A DNA stretch of 64,000 nucleotides from Alcanivorax sp. DP30 (lineage in GTDB: Bacteria > Pseudomonadota > Gammaproteobacteria > Pseudomonadales > Alcanivoracaceae): the NCBI RefSeq assembly GCF_009882945.1, contig NZ_WTUY01000002.1, positions 374,927 to 438,926 of the forward strand. Direction: 5' to 3'. The notes below the pieces were generated by a model. It worked only from the letters and a program-made list of their open reading frames with translations. It made no database searches and was not told where the DNA came from. How positions within the stretch are numbered: the first letter of the stretch is position 1; the number at the start of each line of letters is the position of its first letter. This document shows positions 34,701 to 43,289 of the stretch, piece by piece. A program made the translations under genes and the position numbers.

Positions 34701-35463
34701 GCCGCAGCTCCATGGGGCCCAGGGCACAGTTAAGACCAAAACTGATGGGGCGTGCATGTCGCAGGGAATTGTAGAAGGCTTCCGTGGTCTGGCCAGTGAG
34801 AGTCCGGCCTGAGGCATCGGTGATGGTGCCGGAAATCATCACCGGCAGATCCAGATTGTTTTCGTAACAGTACTGATCCACTGCAAACACTGCAGCCTTG
34901 GCATTCAGGGTATCAAAGATGGTCTCAATTAGGACCATGTCTATCCCGCCCTCGACCAGACCGTCCAGCGCTTCCAGATAGGCATTTACCAATGCATCAA
35001 AGTTGGTGTTGCGATAGCCGGGATCGTTCACATCCGGGCTGATACTGGCCGTGCGATTGGTGGGGCCCAGTACGCCAGCCACATAGCGGGGCTTGTCCGG
35101 GGTGGAGGCTTCGTCAGCTGCTTCACGGGCTACCCTGGCCGCCGCCACATTGATGTCCCGTGCCAGGTCCTGCATGTCGTAATCGGCCATGGCGATGGAC
35201 GTGGCATTGAAGGAGTTGGTCTCGATGATGTCCGCACCGGCATCAAGATAGCCCTTGTGAAGCGCCTTGATGCGTTCCGGCTGGGTGATGCAAAGCAGGT
35301 CGTTATTGCCTTTCAGGTCAGAAGGCCAGTCCGCGAACTGACTACCTCTGAAGTCGTCTTCATCGAACTTGCAGCGCTGAATCATGGTGCCCATGCCGCC
35401 ATCCAGAATCAGGATGCGTTCTTGCAGCTGGGCAGTAAGCGTGGCGCGCAGGTTTGAAGTCAT
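31762..35463 (-). CDS. metH: cobalamin-dependent methionine synthase MetH
   Basis: MetH transfers a methyl group from 5-methyltetrahydrofolate to homocysteine through cobalamin. The 1233-residue length matches E. coli MetH. Domains in order: homocysteine-binding barrel (1-330) with [18 protein letters not shown] and [11 protein letters not shown] (zinc cysteines); pterin-binding barrel (about 355-620) with [16 protein letters not shown]12 cap and cobalamin domain with [14 protein letters not shown] (the His ligand of cobalt); and the AdoMet reactivation domain with [15 protein letters not shown]. All are intact. The start at 35463 has GGAG six bases upstream. A promoter is predicted just upstream. 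I see no cobalamin or SAM riboswitch in the leader. Confidence 0.98.
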   Translation of the reverse strand: MTSNLRATLTAQLQERILILDGGMGTMIQRCKFDEDDFRGSQFADWPSDLKGNNDLLCITQPERIKALHKGYLDAGADIIETNSFNATSIAMADYDMQDLARDINVAAARVAREAADEASTPDKPRYVAGVLGPTNRTASISPDVNDPGYRNTNFDALVNAYLEALDGLVEGGIDMVLIETIFDTLNAKAAVFAVDQYCYENNLDLPVMISGTITDASGRTLTGQTTEAFYNSLRHARPISFGLNCALGPMELRPYIEELSRISETFVSAHPNAGLPNEMGEYDLDPATMAKEIRGWAEKGFLNIIGGCCGTTPEHIAAMAEAVEGLAPRVLPDIEVACRLSGLEPCTITKDSLFVNVGERTNVTGSKRFLRLIKEEDYDAALDVARDQVENGAQIIDINMDEGMLESAECMVKFLNLVASEPEIAKVPIMIDSSKWEVIEAGLKCIQGKGVVNSISMKEGEEAFLHQARLLRRYGAAVIVMAFDEQGQAETRERKVEICTRAYKLLTEEVNFPPEDIIFDPNIFAIATGIEEHDNYAVDFIEAVADIKRTLPHAMISGGVSNVSFSFRGNDTVREAIHAVFLYYAIKNGMDMGIVNPTMLAVYSDIPEELRNAVEDVVLNRNEEGTEVLLDLAEKYRGSGAEKTKKEDLAWREWPVEKRLEHALVKGIADYVEDDTELARQNAARPLHVIEGPLMDGMNVVGDLFGEGKMFLPQVVKSARVMKKAVAYLLPFMEKEKEEMGTQDEANGKILMATVKGDVHDIGKNIVGVVLQCNGYDVVDLGVMVPCEKILEVAKEEKVDIIGLSGLITPSLEEMVHVASEMQRLDMDLPLMIGGATTSRIHTAVKIDPSYQHAVVHVADASRAVGVASKLLSKTAKADYVAELKETYEGLRVRRKQQQVDRSLISIDQAREHRFQPDWEGYTPPEPAVKGLKVFDDYPLEDLVQRIDWTPFFRSWELAGKFPNILEDKVVGKEATKLYRDAQTMLEKIVEEKWLTARAVIGFWPANSCMDDIELYRNPGDKEAFMTLHHLRQQLDRTKNDKPDYCLSDFIAPKETGLTDWLGGFAVTAGIGIDEHVARFEADHDDYSSIMLKALADRLAEAFAERMHERVRKEYWGYDSAEALSNQDMISEKYRGIRPAPGYPACPDHTEKALLWELLEPEANAGMTLTESYAMLPAAAVSGWYFSHPEAKYFGTGKLAKDQMDDYAARKGMTRKEIERMVPHLLGYIEDQ

Positions 35464-35501
35464 GAAAGGCTCCGACAGGGACAGCAAAAGTGAGGGCGAG
35501 C

Positions 35502-35531
35502 ATTATACCGGGGCAGCTTGCAGATACCCAA
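35502..35531 (-). promoter_or_regulatory. predicted sigma-70 promoter of metH
   Basis: On the minus strand, TTGGGT (35531-35526) and a perfect TATAAT (35507-35502) are separated by 18 bases, giving a transcript start about 30 bases before the metH ATG. No clear MetR or MetJ operator was identified. Confidence 0.6.
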
Positions 35532-35697
35532 CTATGTGTGGAATAACTGTTATGAATCGGTGATTTAGCCTTCCGCAGACTGGCCAATTTTCTCATAACG
35601 ACGCATCATGGGCTGCCGCCGCAGGGTAGGCACCTCAGGTCTGGTCGCAAACCGGTGAAACATTTGTAAAATTGGGCGGTTGCCAGTCCCTGAGCAC

Positions 35698-35725
35698 TTG
35701 GGATTCACTCAATTCGGGGCATAAT
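35698..35725 (+). promoter_or_regulatory. predicted sigma-70 promoter of the mscS-like gene
   Basis: TTGGGA at 35698-35703 and CATAAT at 35720-35725 are separated by 16 bases. The start codon follows 30 bases later, with AGAGGAG as ribosome site. Confidence 0.5.
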
Positions 35726-35754
35726 TCGCGCTCATTGGAAGAGGAGTACGCTTA

Positions 35755-36573
35755 ATGGATCAATATCTGGATCAAATTCAGACGTTTGCCAACGATAACC
35801 TCATGCCTTATGCATGGAATATTGTTGCTGCACTGGTCATCTTCATTGTCGGTAAGTGGATTGTCGCGAAGATCGCCCAGGGCGTAAATCGCATGATGGA
35901 CAAGCGCATTGATGCCACTGTCGCCAAGTTTGTTGGCAACATTGTCCATATCATTCTGTTTGCCTTCGTCATCATTGCTGCACTGGACCAACTTGGCGTT
36001 GAAACCACCTCCCTGGTTGCCATTCTGGGTGCTGCCGGTCTGGCTGTGGGCCTTGCCCTGAAAGACTCCCTCGGCAACTTTGCCGCCGGTGTGATGCTTA
36101 TTCTGTTCAAGCCGTTCCGGGTTGGGCACTACGTAGAAGCCGGAGGGGCAGCAGGTACGGTGAAGGAGATCAAGATCTTCGCCACTATCATGGGCACCCC
36201 GGACAACAAGGTTGTGACTATCCCCAATGGCGCCATCATGGGCGGCAATATCATTAATTATTCTGAAATGCCCACCCGCCGTGTGGATATGGTCTTTGGT
36301 GTCGCTTATGATGCCGATCTTTCGCAGGTGAAGAAGATCCTCGAAGACGTGGTGACGTCCGATGAGCGCGTACTCAAGGATCCTGCTCCGGTAATCGTAG
36401 TTGGTGAATTGGCTGACAGCTCCGTCAACTTCCTGTGTCGCCCCTGGGTGAACAGCGCCGATTACTGGCCGGTACTCTGGGAAACCACTGAGACCGTGAA
36501 GCGTCGTTTCGACGAAGCAGGCATCGGTATTCCGTTCCCGCAGATGGACGTTCACCTGGACAAGAGTGAGTAA
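35755..36573 (+). CDS. mscS: small-conductance mechanosensitive channel MscS
   Basis: A 272-residue inner-membrane channel that opens under membrane tension to release solutes after osmotic downshock. Three membrane helices are seen (about residues 20-40, 60-80 and 88-120). The pore helix has the Gly/Ala-rich pattern ILGAAGLAVGLALKDSLGNFAAG. The cytoplasmic beta domain follows with FKPFRVGHYVEAGG and TIPNGAIMGGNIINYS. Length is close to E. coli MscS (286). It is 10 bases before the DUF481 gene, so both envelope genes probably share a transcript. For a marine host, osmotic protection is the likely role. Confidence 0.94.
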   Translation: MDQYLDQIQTFANDNLMPYAWNIVAALVIFIVGKWIVAKIAQGVNRMMDKRIDATVAKFVGNIVHIILFAFVIIAALDQLGVETTSLVAILGAAGLAVGLALKDSLGNFAAGVMLILFKPFRVGHYVEAGGAAGTVKEIKIFATIMGTPDNKVVTIPNGAIMGGNIINYSEMPTRRVDMVFGVAYDADLSQVKKILEDVVTSDERVLKDPAPVIVVGELADSSVNFLCRPWVNSADYWPVLWETTETVKRRFDEAGIGIPFPQMDVHLDKSE

Positions 36574-36583
36574 GGAGAGATTC

Positions 36584-37357
36584 ATGCGCAGCAAGTATTT
36601 GGCTGCCATGCTGATAGCTGTCGGCTTGCCGGCAGTATCAGCAGCGGCTGAAGAGACTGAAGACGGTGCCAGCAAGTGGACCGGTGATATCGGTGTTGGC
36701 CTGCTTTTCAAACGCGGCAATACCAACTCTGATTCGACTAACGCCAACGTGAATATGTCCCGTGACAGCGCCAAATGGCGCCACACGTTCAAGGCTGACG
36801 CGAACAATGAACAGGAAGAGGATCCGGATACGGAAGAGTACACCCGTACCGACGAAAACTATTTCGCATCCTACAAGCTTGACCGCAAGTTTGGCGAAGA
36901 TTCCAGGAACTATCTGTTCAACGTTGCAACCTACAGCAAGGACAATTTTTCCGGCTATCACTACGAAGCGAGTTATGCCATCGGTCTGGGCCGTCGCTGG
37001 ATTGAAACTGACCGACAGACGCTGGATGCTGAATTCGGTCCGGGTTATCGCGTAAAGTGCCTGGACCCGCAGGACACTTACTTCAGCTGTAACGATTCCC
37101 AGGAAGATGCCATTGCCCGAATCGGTATCAAGTACGACCTGAAAGTTAGTGATAACACGGTATTCCGTGAGGACTTCTCCACCGAAGTTGGCGAAGAAGG
37201 GGCAGACACCCGTGCCGAGACATCGCTGACAACGGCCATCAACTCCAAGTTTTCATTGCGTCTACGACATCTGCTGGAGCACGACTCCGATGCGCCCGAT
37301 GGCACCAATGAAACCGATCACACCTTTTCGGTTGGCGTTGTTTATACCCTGAAGTAA
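36584..37357 (+). CDS. DUF481 (YdiY-like) outer-membrane beta-barrel protein
   Basis: A 257-residue exported protein. Signal peptide KYLAAMLIAVGLPAVSAAAEE is followed by a beta-strand-rich domain. The features WTGDIGVGLLFKRGNTNSDSTN, KFGEDSRNYLF and the terminal strand HTFSVGVVYTLK ending near an aromatic/hydrophobic residue match the DUF481 salt-induced outer-membrane family. The mature protein is highly acidic, as is common in marine bacteria. ATG 36584 has AAGGAGA five bases upstream. It follows mscS directly, which fits a shared osmotic theme (inference). An intrinsic terminator follows. Confidence 0.82.
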   Translation: MRSKYLAAMLIAVGLPAVSAAAEETEDGASKWTGDIGVGLLFKRGNTNSDSTNANVNMSRDSAKWRHTFKADANNEQEEDPDTEEYTRTDENYFASYKLDRKFGEDSRNYLFNVATYSKDNFSGYHYEASYAIGLGRRWIETDRQTLDAEFGPGYRVKCLDPQDTYFSCNDSQEDAIARIGIKYDLKVSDNTVFREDFSTEVGEEGADTRAETSLTTAINSKFSLRLRHLLEHDSDAPDGTNETDHTFSVGVVYTLK

Positions 37358-37370
37358 TTAATTCAGGCAC

Positions 37371-37407
37371 AAAAAAGCCCCGGCTCGTGAGAGTCCGGGG
37401 CTTTTTT
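37371..37407 (+). terminator. intrinsic terminator after the mscS-DUF481 pair
   Basis: A-rich upstream tract, stem GCCCCGG / CCGGGGC enclosing CTC-GTGA-GAG, then TTTTTT. It fits a terminator 14 bases after the stop. Confidence 0.88.
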
Positions 37408-37618
37408 GTTTCTGACTCTGCGGCCCCAGATCCGATAGTCTCGCTGCAGAAGGATCACAGTCGATACGATTTGCCAGAATTCACGGAGAATACGGTGTTT
37501 TTCTCTGTGCCCTTGCCTTGATCGCCTATGATCCAGACCTGAAGAGGAGCACTCATACGCAAGGTTTTTTTGAGAGAGTTCGCGTCAGGCATCTAGCGTT
37601 GCTCTGTATCACACGGTC

Positions 37619-37648
37619 AAAAAAAGGGAGCCTCAAGGGCTCCCTTTT
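37619..37648 (-). terminator. intrinsic terminator of the pnt operon
   Basis: On the minus strand, GGGAGCC / GGCTCCC with a 5-base loop is followed by seven T residues, 15 bases after the pntB stop. About 210 bases between this and the previous terminator hold nothing I can identify. Confidence 0.88.
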
Positions 37649-37662
37649 CTTCAGGCCAATAA

Positions 37663-39045
37663 TCAGCCTTCCTTGAGGGCGGTGGTGATATCCAGCACCG
37701 CGCCTTTGCCGTCGCCGAACAACATCAGAGTGTTGTCCTTTGCAAACAGCGGGTTGGGCAATCCGGCAAAACCGGAGCTCAGGGAGCGCTTGACCACAAC
37801 CACTGTCTTGGCTTTGTCCACGTTAAGAATCGGCATGCCATAAATCGGGCTACCTTTATCTTCGCGTGCCATGGGGTTGGTTACGTCGTTGGCACCCAGC
37901 ACGATGGCGACATCAGTCTGCTCAAAGGTCGGGTTGATTGCGTCCATGTCCTTGAGCTGCTCGTAGGGCACTTCTGCCTCTGCCAGCAGTACATTCATGT
38001 GCCCGGGCATACGGCCAGCAACAGGGTGAATCGCGTATTCCACCTCAATGCCCATGGCTTCCATGGTATCTGCCATATCACGCACAGCGTGCTGGGCCTG
38101 AGCCATGGCCAGACCAAAGCCGGGCACGATAACTACGCGCTGGGCTGTTTCCAGCAGCATGGCTACTTCTTCAGCAGAAGTGGATTTCACCTTGCCCGCG
38201 TAGACTTCATCTTCGTCCATGGCTTCGCCAGCTTCCGCCATCACACCGAACAGTACATTGGTGAGGGAGCGGTTCATGGCTTTACACATGATACTGGTCA
38301 GAATCAGGCCGGATGCACCTACCAGGGAACCGGTAATGATCAGGGCACTGTTACCCATCACGAAACCAGCGGCAGATGCTGCCACACCGGAGTAGGAGTT
38401 CAGCAGGGCAATCACCACGGGCATGTCGGCGCCGCCAATTGGCAATACCAGCAGCAGGCCAAGTAGCATGGCTGCGGCAACCAGGCCCCAGAAGACTGCT
38501 TCGTTGCCCGGGTTCAGGACCAGATAGCCGATACCCGCCAGGGAGCCCACGAACAGAACGGCGTTAACCAGTTTCATGCCGGGGAAGCCCATGGGCTTAC
38601 CGTCAATAAGTTCCTGCAGCTTGGCAAACGCCACCAGGGAGCCGGTGAGGGTAACCGCACCAATCAATACGGCGGCACCCGTCGCGATAATGGAAACGGT
38701 GTCGTTGGCGGAACCGCGGAAGAACTCCGCAGAGGCAACCGCAAAGGAGGCGCCGCCACCAAAGCCGTTAAGCAGGGCGATCATCTGCGGCATGGAGGTC
38801 ATCTGTACCTTTTTGGCCATCACGGCACCAATCAGGCCACCGACAACGACGCCGGCAATAATGACTTCATAGGTAACAATGTGCTCGTTGAGCAGGGTAA
38901 CAACTGCAGCAACACCCATACCGGCGGCGGCCAGCAGGTTGCCGCGCACAGCGGTCTTTGGCTTGGTCAGCCCCTTGATGCCAATCACAAACAGACAGGC
39001 TGCAATCAAGTAGGCGATATCAATCCAGTTCTGGGAAACGTGCAT
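37663..39045 (-). CDS. pntB: NAD(P) transhydrogenase subunit beta
   Basis: PntB forms, with PntA, the proton-translocating transhydrogenase that makes NADPH from NADH using the proton gradient. The 460-residue protein has about nine membrane helices (residues 1-260) and the NADP(H)-binding domain III (about 285-460), with VIVPGFGLAMAQAQHAV and HPVAGRMPGHMNVLLAEA. IVLGANDVTNPMA and RSLSSGFAGL are further family motifs. It is the last of the three-gene pnt operon, 3 bases after pntAB. Confidence 0.97.
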   Translation of the reverse strand: MHVSQNWIDIAYLIAACLFVIGIKGLTKPKTAVRGNLLAAAGMGVAAVVTLLNEHIVTYEVIIAGVVVGGLIGAVMAKKVQMTSMPQMIALLNGFGGGASFAVASAEFFRGSANDTVSIIATGAAVLIGAVTLTGSLVAFAKLQELIDGKPMGFPGMKLVNAVLFVGSLAGIGYLVLNPGNEAVFWGLVAAAMLLGLLLVLPIGGADMPVVIALLNSYSGVAASAAGFVMGNSALIITGSLVGASGLILTSIMCKAMNRSLTNVLFGVMAEAGEAMDEDEVYAGKVKSTSAEEVAMLLETAQRVVIVPGFGLAMAQAQHAVRDMADTMEAMGIEVEYAIHPVAGRMPGHMNVLLAEAEVPYEQLKDMDAINPTFEQTDVAIVLGANDVTNPMAREDKGSPIYGMPILNVDKAKTVVVVKRSLSSGFAGLPNPLFAKDNTLMLFGDGKGAVLDITTALKEG

Positions 39046-39048
39046 GAA

Positions 39049-39324
39049 TTACTTCCTCTTGAACATCGCCAGCATTCGATTGGTGACCATGAAGCCCCCA
39101 ATCACGTTGATGGTGGCAAGAACCACCGCGGCAAAGCCCAGCACATTGATCAGCAGTCCGGAATCCGAACCGGCCGCAATCAGTGCGCCCACCACAGTAA
39201 TGCCGGAAATGGCGTTGGAGCCAGACATCAGGGGGGTGTGCAGGGTCGGCGGAACTTTGGTAATCAGTTCTACACCGAGGAAAATCGCCAGCACGAACAG
39301 GGTAAGTTGAGCTACGAAATCCAT
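39049..39324 (-). CDS. pntAB: NAD(P) transhydrogenase subunit alpha part 2
   Basis: A 91-residue membrane protein with three helices that corresponds to the C-terminal membrane part of E. coli PntA. The split of PntA into two polypeptides is common outside enterobacteria. Visible family motifs are GVELITKVPPTLHTPLMSG and LATINVIGGFMVTNRML. Its ATG lies on the last base of the pntAA stop, so the two alpha parts are translated together. Confidence 0.95.
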   Translation of the reverse strand: MDFVAQLTLFVLAIFLGVELITKVPPTLHTPLMSGSNAISGITVVGALIAAGSDSGLLINVLGFAAVVLATINVIGGFMVTNRMLAMFKRK

Positions 39325-40538
39325 TACTTTTCCTCCTTGCTGTCTGCTGCTTCTTCAGCCGGCGCTTCCGGTTTTTCCAGCGCAGGCAGACCAAGCAGAT
39401 CACGCAAACGGGCCTGGGGTACGTCGCCGCCATGACTGATCACAGTTTCAGCAACGATTTCGTCTTCAAAGTCCAGCTGCAGGTCGCCATTGTCGTCGAG
39501 AAGCAGACTGAGGAGGTTTTCCATGTTCTTGCCAAACATCTGGCTGGCATGGAAAGCCACAGAAGAGGGGACGTTTTCCGGACCGATGATGGTAACGCCG
39601 TGCTTGACCACTGTCTTGCCAGCTTCAGTGACTTCACAGTTACCGCCACGTTCTGCCGCCAGATCGACAATAATGGAGCCGGGCTTCATGGCCTTGACCA
39701 TGTCTTCAGTTACCAGAATCGGGCTCTTGGCGCCGGGAACAGCAGCAGTGGTGATGATCACGTCCATTTCCTTGACGACTTCCGTCATCAATTCACGCTG
39801 ACGCTTGAGGAAATCTTCACCTTGGGCCTTGGCGTAACCACCGGTGCCTTCTGCTTCTCCAGTGTCAAGATCCAGTTCCACCGGCTTGGCGCCAACAGAC
39901 AGGATCTGCTCACGGGCAGCGGGGCGCACGTCATAGGCTTCTACTACGGCACCAAGACGCTTGGCGGTAGCACAGGCCTGCAGACCGGCAACACCCGCAC
40001 CCATGATGAACACGCGGGAGGCGTTCAGGGTGCCGGCAGCGGTCATGTTCATGGGGAACATGCGCTGGGATTCGGTGGCAGCAAGCAATACACACTTATA
40101 ACCGGCAATCATGGCCATGGAAGACAGAACGTCCATGGCCTGTGCGCGGGTAATACGCGGTACCAGTTCCAACGCCAGACCTGAAATCTTCTTCTCGGCC
40201 AGGGACTGGGCGAATTGCGGATTGGCCAGAGGGTCGGTCATACCGATCAGGATCTGACCCTCTTTCAGTTTGCCCAGATCTTCTTCACCGTTGGCGGTGT
40301 TGCTGCCTGGCGTCTGAACCTGAAGGACAATCTGGGAAGAGGAGAAAATCTCGTCACGATCAACAAGTTTGGCTCCGGCAGCTTCGAAAGCGCTGTCCGG
40401 GTAACCGGCAATCTCGCCGGCGCCGCGCTCAACATTGATCTCGACACCTTGTTTTTTCAGCAATGCGCTGACATTGGCAGGCGTTAAAGCAACGCGCTGC
40501 TCGCCAGGGCAGATTTCTTTGGGAACACCGATAATCAC
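39324..40538 (-). CDS. pntAA: NAD(P) transhydrogenase subunit alpha part 1
   Basis: The soluble NAD(H)-binding domain I of the transhydrogenase. It is related to alanine dehydrogenase. The N-terminus IIGVPKEICPGEQRVALTP and the Rossmann segment FIMGAGVAGLQACATAKRLG are intact, as is AAVPGAKSPILVTEDMV. I chose GTG at 40538, because upstream in-frame sequence to 40691 shows no family similarity; this gives 404 residues. The C-terminus carries an acidic, Glu/Ala-rich tail of about 20 residues. It is the first gene of pntAA-pntAB-pntB. Confidence 0.93.
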   Translation of the reverse strand: MIIGVPKEICPGEQRVALTPANVSALLKKQGVEINVERGAGEIAGYPDSAFEAAGAKLVDRDEIFSSSQIVLQVQTPGSNTANGEEDLGKLKEGQILIGMTDPLANPQFAQSLAEKKISGLALELVPRITRAQAMDVLSSMAMIAGYKCVLLAATESQRMFPMNMTAAGTLNASRVFIMGAGVAGLQACATAKRLGAVVEAYDVRPAAREQILSVGAKPVELDLDTGEAEGTGGYAKAQGEDFLKRQRELMTEVVKEMDVIITTAAVPGAKSPILVTEDMVKAMKPGSIIVDLAAERGGNCEVTEAGKTVVKHGVTIIGPENVPSSVAFHASQMFGKNMENLLSLLLDDNGDLQLDFEDEIVAETVISHGGDVPQARLRDLLGLPALEKPEAPAEEAADSKEEK

Positions 40539-40884
40539 CTGCGTTACCCCCGTCTGTGGTTCGCAAATAATCGACTTTCTGAGAGGAATCAAGGGCAACC
40601 CGATTCCCTGAAAGCCGCGTAAAGTAAGGCCCGCTGATTGCCGACAAACCGGTCGGACAAGGATGCAGGGCCTCAGCAGGGTGCTAACCATATTGTGCGT
40701 CTACCAGCTTGGCAAATGACAAATGGTTATCGTACCGATAAGCGGTTAACAGGCGGATAACGTCTGATAACCCTTATTCGGTGCTTTCTGTGGCCTGATA
40801 TGACAGTCTTTGAGCCATAAAGGGCATGGTAAGCCCCCTTGATATAAGGGCTGCGAGCTATCCTGAGGCCGTTGCCGGTGGCCG
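40539..40884. other. 346-base intergenic region upstream of pntAA
   Basis: No gene is supported here. It must hold the pnt promoter (minus strand), but I cannot pick a convincing -35/-10 pair. It contains an inverted repeat TTATCG-TAC-CGATAA at 40727-40741 and GATAA at 40737, 40756 and 40766, which could be a regulator site. An imperfect hairpin AGCCCCCTT-GATAT-AAGGGCT lies at about 40832-40853 downstream of the kinase-like gene. Confidence 0.4.
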
Positions 40885-42312
40885 TCAATCCACCGGGCTG
40901 ATGGTTTTTTGATCAACGAGAAGGATGTCGTCCTGTTCCTGCATCGCAATAAAGGGATCAAGAATGGTATTACCGCGTACCTCGGCATCGATCACATGCA
41001 GAAAGGTATAAGCGCCAAGCAGTTTGCGGAACAGGAAGATGAATTCCTTGGGGGGCACGTCAAAGTGCACGGAAAGTGCGTTCTTGCCGGCTTTGTTCAT
41101 GATTCTTGAGGGCAGATCGCTTCTTCCCCAGCTGTATTCCAGCTTTTCATTGAGAAGATTGGCCGGTGGCGGGAAGCGTTCCGGGTCCTGTAGCACCTCG
41201 ACAGCTTCAAAACACAGGGCGGCAAAATCATCCAGAATTCGTCGCGGTGTGCCTCGGGCAAGAAAGTCCAGTGCACTCAGGGCACGGATCAGGCGATCGG
41301 TGTCGTGATGGTAGGACGCGCGAATCATTTCCCGGCCCGGACCAAGCACATCATTATCAAAGTCACGAATGGCGCCAAAATCCAGCAGGATAATCTGGTC
41401 TTTCTCCGGTTCCTCGCCAATCCTCAGCAGATAATTGCCAAAATTGGGGTCAGTCTGCATCTTGTTCCATTCGAACACTTCACGGCAACACAACTCCATG
41501 ATCGCCCGGCCGATGAAGTTCCGGCGGGTCTGGGACAGCGCCAGAACGGCGGGATCGGTCACACTGATGCCTTCTTCGAAGGTCATGCACATGATGTTGT
41601 GGCTGGAGAACTCGGAAATGATCTCCGGAACGACAAAACGGGGGTCATCGGCGAGAATCTGGCGAAAATGCCGGGTGGTATGCGCTTCCAGGTCGTAATC
41701 CACTTCCCGGCGCAGCATTTCCTGCACTTCCGCCAGCCAGGTATTGAACTGTTCCGTCATAGGCACAAGGCGGCTCAGCTTGAGCAGACGAACCAGGGCG
41801 CGCATATCGGAATCGATGGCATCGGCCACGCCAGGGTACTGGATCTTGAGCACCAGCTCGCGGCCATCTGACTTACGGGTGGCACGGTGTACCTGGGCAA
41901 GGGACGCCGCACCCAAAGGGGTAGGGTCAACGTCCAGCTGTGCCAGTTTTACTTCACCAAGCTGCATCCGCAAATGCTTCTCGATAGCCGACCATTCCAG
42001 GGCAGTGGTCTGGTTTTCCAGGGTATGCAGCGCGGTAGTTACCTCTTCAGGAAGGAAGTGTTCACCGAACAGGGCCATCATCTGACCAATCTTGACCACC
42101 GAGCCTTTCAGCTTGCCCAGTTCCTCTACCAGCTCCTGTGCACGGGCGGAAAGGATCTCCTTTCGGCGCTCATCCCGCTTGTCCTTGCTGGTAAAAAATG
42201 TACCGGCACTGGCGGTGGCGTATTTGGCACCCGCCATGAAACCGGCTCTGGCCATGGAAAAGCGACGCTCCACAGAGCCTGTTTTTACCCGTTTTACCGT
42301 TTTTCGTGTCAT
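40885..42312 (-). CDS. ABC1/AarF/UbiB-family atypical kinase-like protein
   Basis: A 475-residue member of the ABC1/ADCK family, whose members bind ATP and support ubiquinone metabolism. The hallmark KxGQ motif is in KGSVVKIGQMMAL (about residue 70-80), the Ala-rich nucleotide loop is in PLGAASLAQVHRA, the catalytic-loop region follows EWNKMQTDPNFGNYL, and the metal-binding DFG is in LLDFGAIRDF. It lacks the C-terminal membrane helices of UbiB proper and no ubiE or ubiJ is nearby, so it is a paralogue, not UbiB itself. The start at 42312 has GGAG 11 bases upstream. It is divergent from an alpha/beta hydrolase gene. Confidence 0.85.
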   Translation of the reverse strand: MTRKTVKRVKTGSVERRFSMARAGFMAGAKYATASAGTFFTSKDKRDERRKEILSARAQELVEELGKLKGSVVKIGQMMALFGEHFLPEEVTTALHTLENQTTALEWSAIEKHLRMQLGEVKLAQLDVDPTPLGAASLAQVHRATRKSDGRELVLKIQYPGVADAIDSDMRALVRLLKLSRLVPMTEQFNTWLAEVQEMLRREVDYDLEAHTTRHFRQILADDPRFVVPEIISEFSSHNIMCMTFEEGISVTDPAVLALSQTRRNFIGRAIMELCCREVFEWNKMQTDPNFGNYLLRIGEEPEKDQIILLDFGAIRDFDNDVLGPGREMIRASYHHDTDRLIRALSALDFLARGTPRRILDDFAALCFEAVEVLQDPERFPPPANLLNEKLEYSWGRSDLPSRIMNKAGKNALSVHFDVPPKEFIFLFRKLLGAYTFLHVIDAEVRGNTILDPFIAMQEQDDILLVDQKTISPVD

Positions 42313-42437
42313 TGGCGCGGAAACTCCATTTGCCATCCTGAATGCCGGTGGCATTCTAGCGGGTAAACCCCGGTGGGTCATTGTCCAAACCGCCGGGGTT
42401 AAGGTCGAATAACTACTTAAGGGAAGGATGACTACGC

Positions 42438-43208
42438 ATGGCGAGAACCTGGGTGTTGCTGAGAGGCCTGGTCCGTGAACAAAAGCATTGGGAAGATTTT
42501 CCGGCAAAAATGCAGGCCGCGCTACCCAATGACCGGGTTATCACCCTGGACCTTCCCGGAAATGGCATTTTTTATGATCAGCCCAGCCCCACGCGCATCG
42601 GCGCCATGGTGATTCATGCCCGCGAGCAGTTGAAAGAGCAGGGGCTCCAGGGGCCATATCATCTTGTGGCGCTGTCGTTGGGGGGAATGACAGCCGTTCA
42701 GTGGCTTTCCCAGGCTCCCAAGGAAGTGGCATTCGCTGCGCTTATCAATACCTCCTCCAGTCGTTTCAACCCTTTCTGGCAGCGCTTGCGGCCTGCCAAT
42801 TACCTGCGGCTCATCCGCGACGGGATTCTCAACCGGGATCGTGTTCGCAAAGAACAGGCGATTCTGGAAATCACCTCAAACCTTCATGACAGGGCGTTCC
42901 TGCATCAACTTGCTGAAAAGTGGGCAGAGTATGCCAGGTTGCAACCGGTTTCGATCACAAACAGCCTTCGCCAACTGGTTGCGGCCATGCGATTTCGTGC
43001 ACCTTCATCACTGCCTTCGTCAGTCCCTACCATCATTATCAGTGGAGGTGGTGACCGCCTGGTGAACCCGGTCTGCTCACGGCGCATGGCTGAGGCCTGG
43101 CAGCTGCCGTTGAAGGTGCAGCCACAAGCCGGGCACGATCTGCCGCTGGATGCGCCTCAGTGGCTGATCAACACCCTCATCGAGGGGGTAACAGAAAGCG
43201 CGATTTAG
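42438..43208 (+). CDS. alpha/beta hydrolase fold protein
   Basis: A 256-residue soluble hydrolase with the order strand-nucleophile-lid-acid-His. The nucleophile elbow is VALSLGGM (Ala-x-Ser-x-Gly rather than Gly-x-Ser-x-Gly). An Asp in IISGGGDRLVNP and His in QAGHDLPLD complete the triad. The opening VLLRGLVREQKHWEDF resembles carboxylesterases and lipase-like hydrolases. The ATG has GGAAGGA ten bases upstream. It lies 82 bases before the MpaB-type gene, and a shared transcript is possible. Substrate unknown. Confidence 0.8.
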   Translation: MARTWVLLRGLVREQKHWEDFPAKMQAALPNDRVITLDLPGNGIFYDQPSPTRIGAMVIHAREQLKEQGLQGPYHLVALSLGGMTAVQWLSQAPKEVAFAALINTSSSRFNPFWQRLRPANYLRLIRDGILNRDRVRKEQAILEITSNLHDRAFLHQLAEKWAEYARLQPVSITNSLRQLVAAMRFRAPSSLPSSVPTIIISGGGDRLVNPVCSRRMAEAWQLPLKVQPQAGHDLPLDAPQWLINTLIEGVTESAI

Positions 43209-43289
43209 TGTATTGACCGATACCGCGAGTGGCTTTACCTTGGAATCAGAACCCGTGAGTTCTGATAACAATAAAGTTGTGAGGTATCT

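Noticed and set aside
35464-35700. Possible cobalamin or SAM/SAH riboswitch in the metH leader
   Set aside because: A riboswitch would be attractive, but I could not find the cobalamin box or conserved SAM/SAH core pairings, and the predicted promoter leaves only a leader of about 30 bases.
40885-42312. Calling the ABC1-family protein UbiB
   Set aside because: It lacks the C-terminal membrane helices of UbiB and is not beside ubiE or ubiJ, so it is left as a family member.
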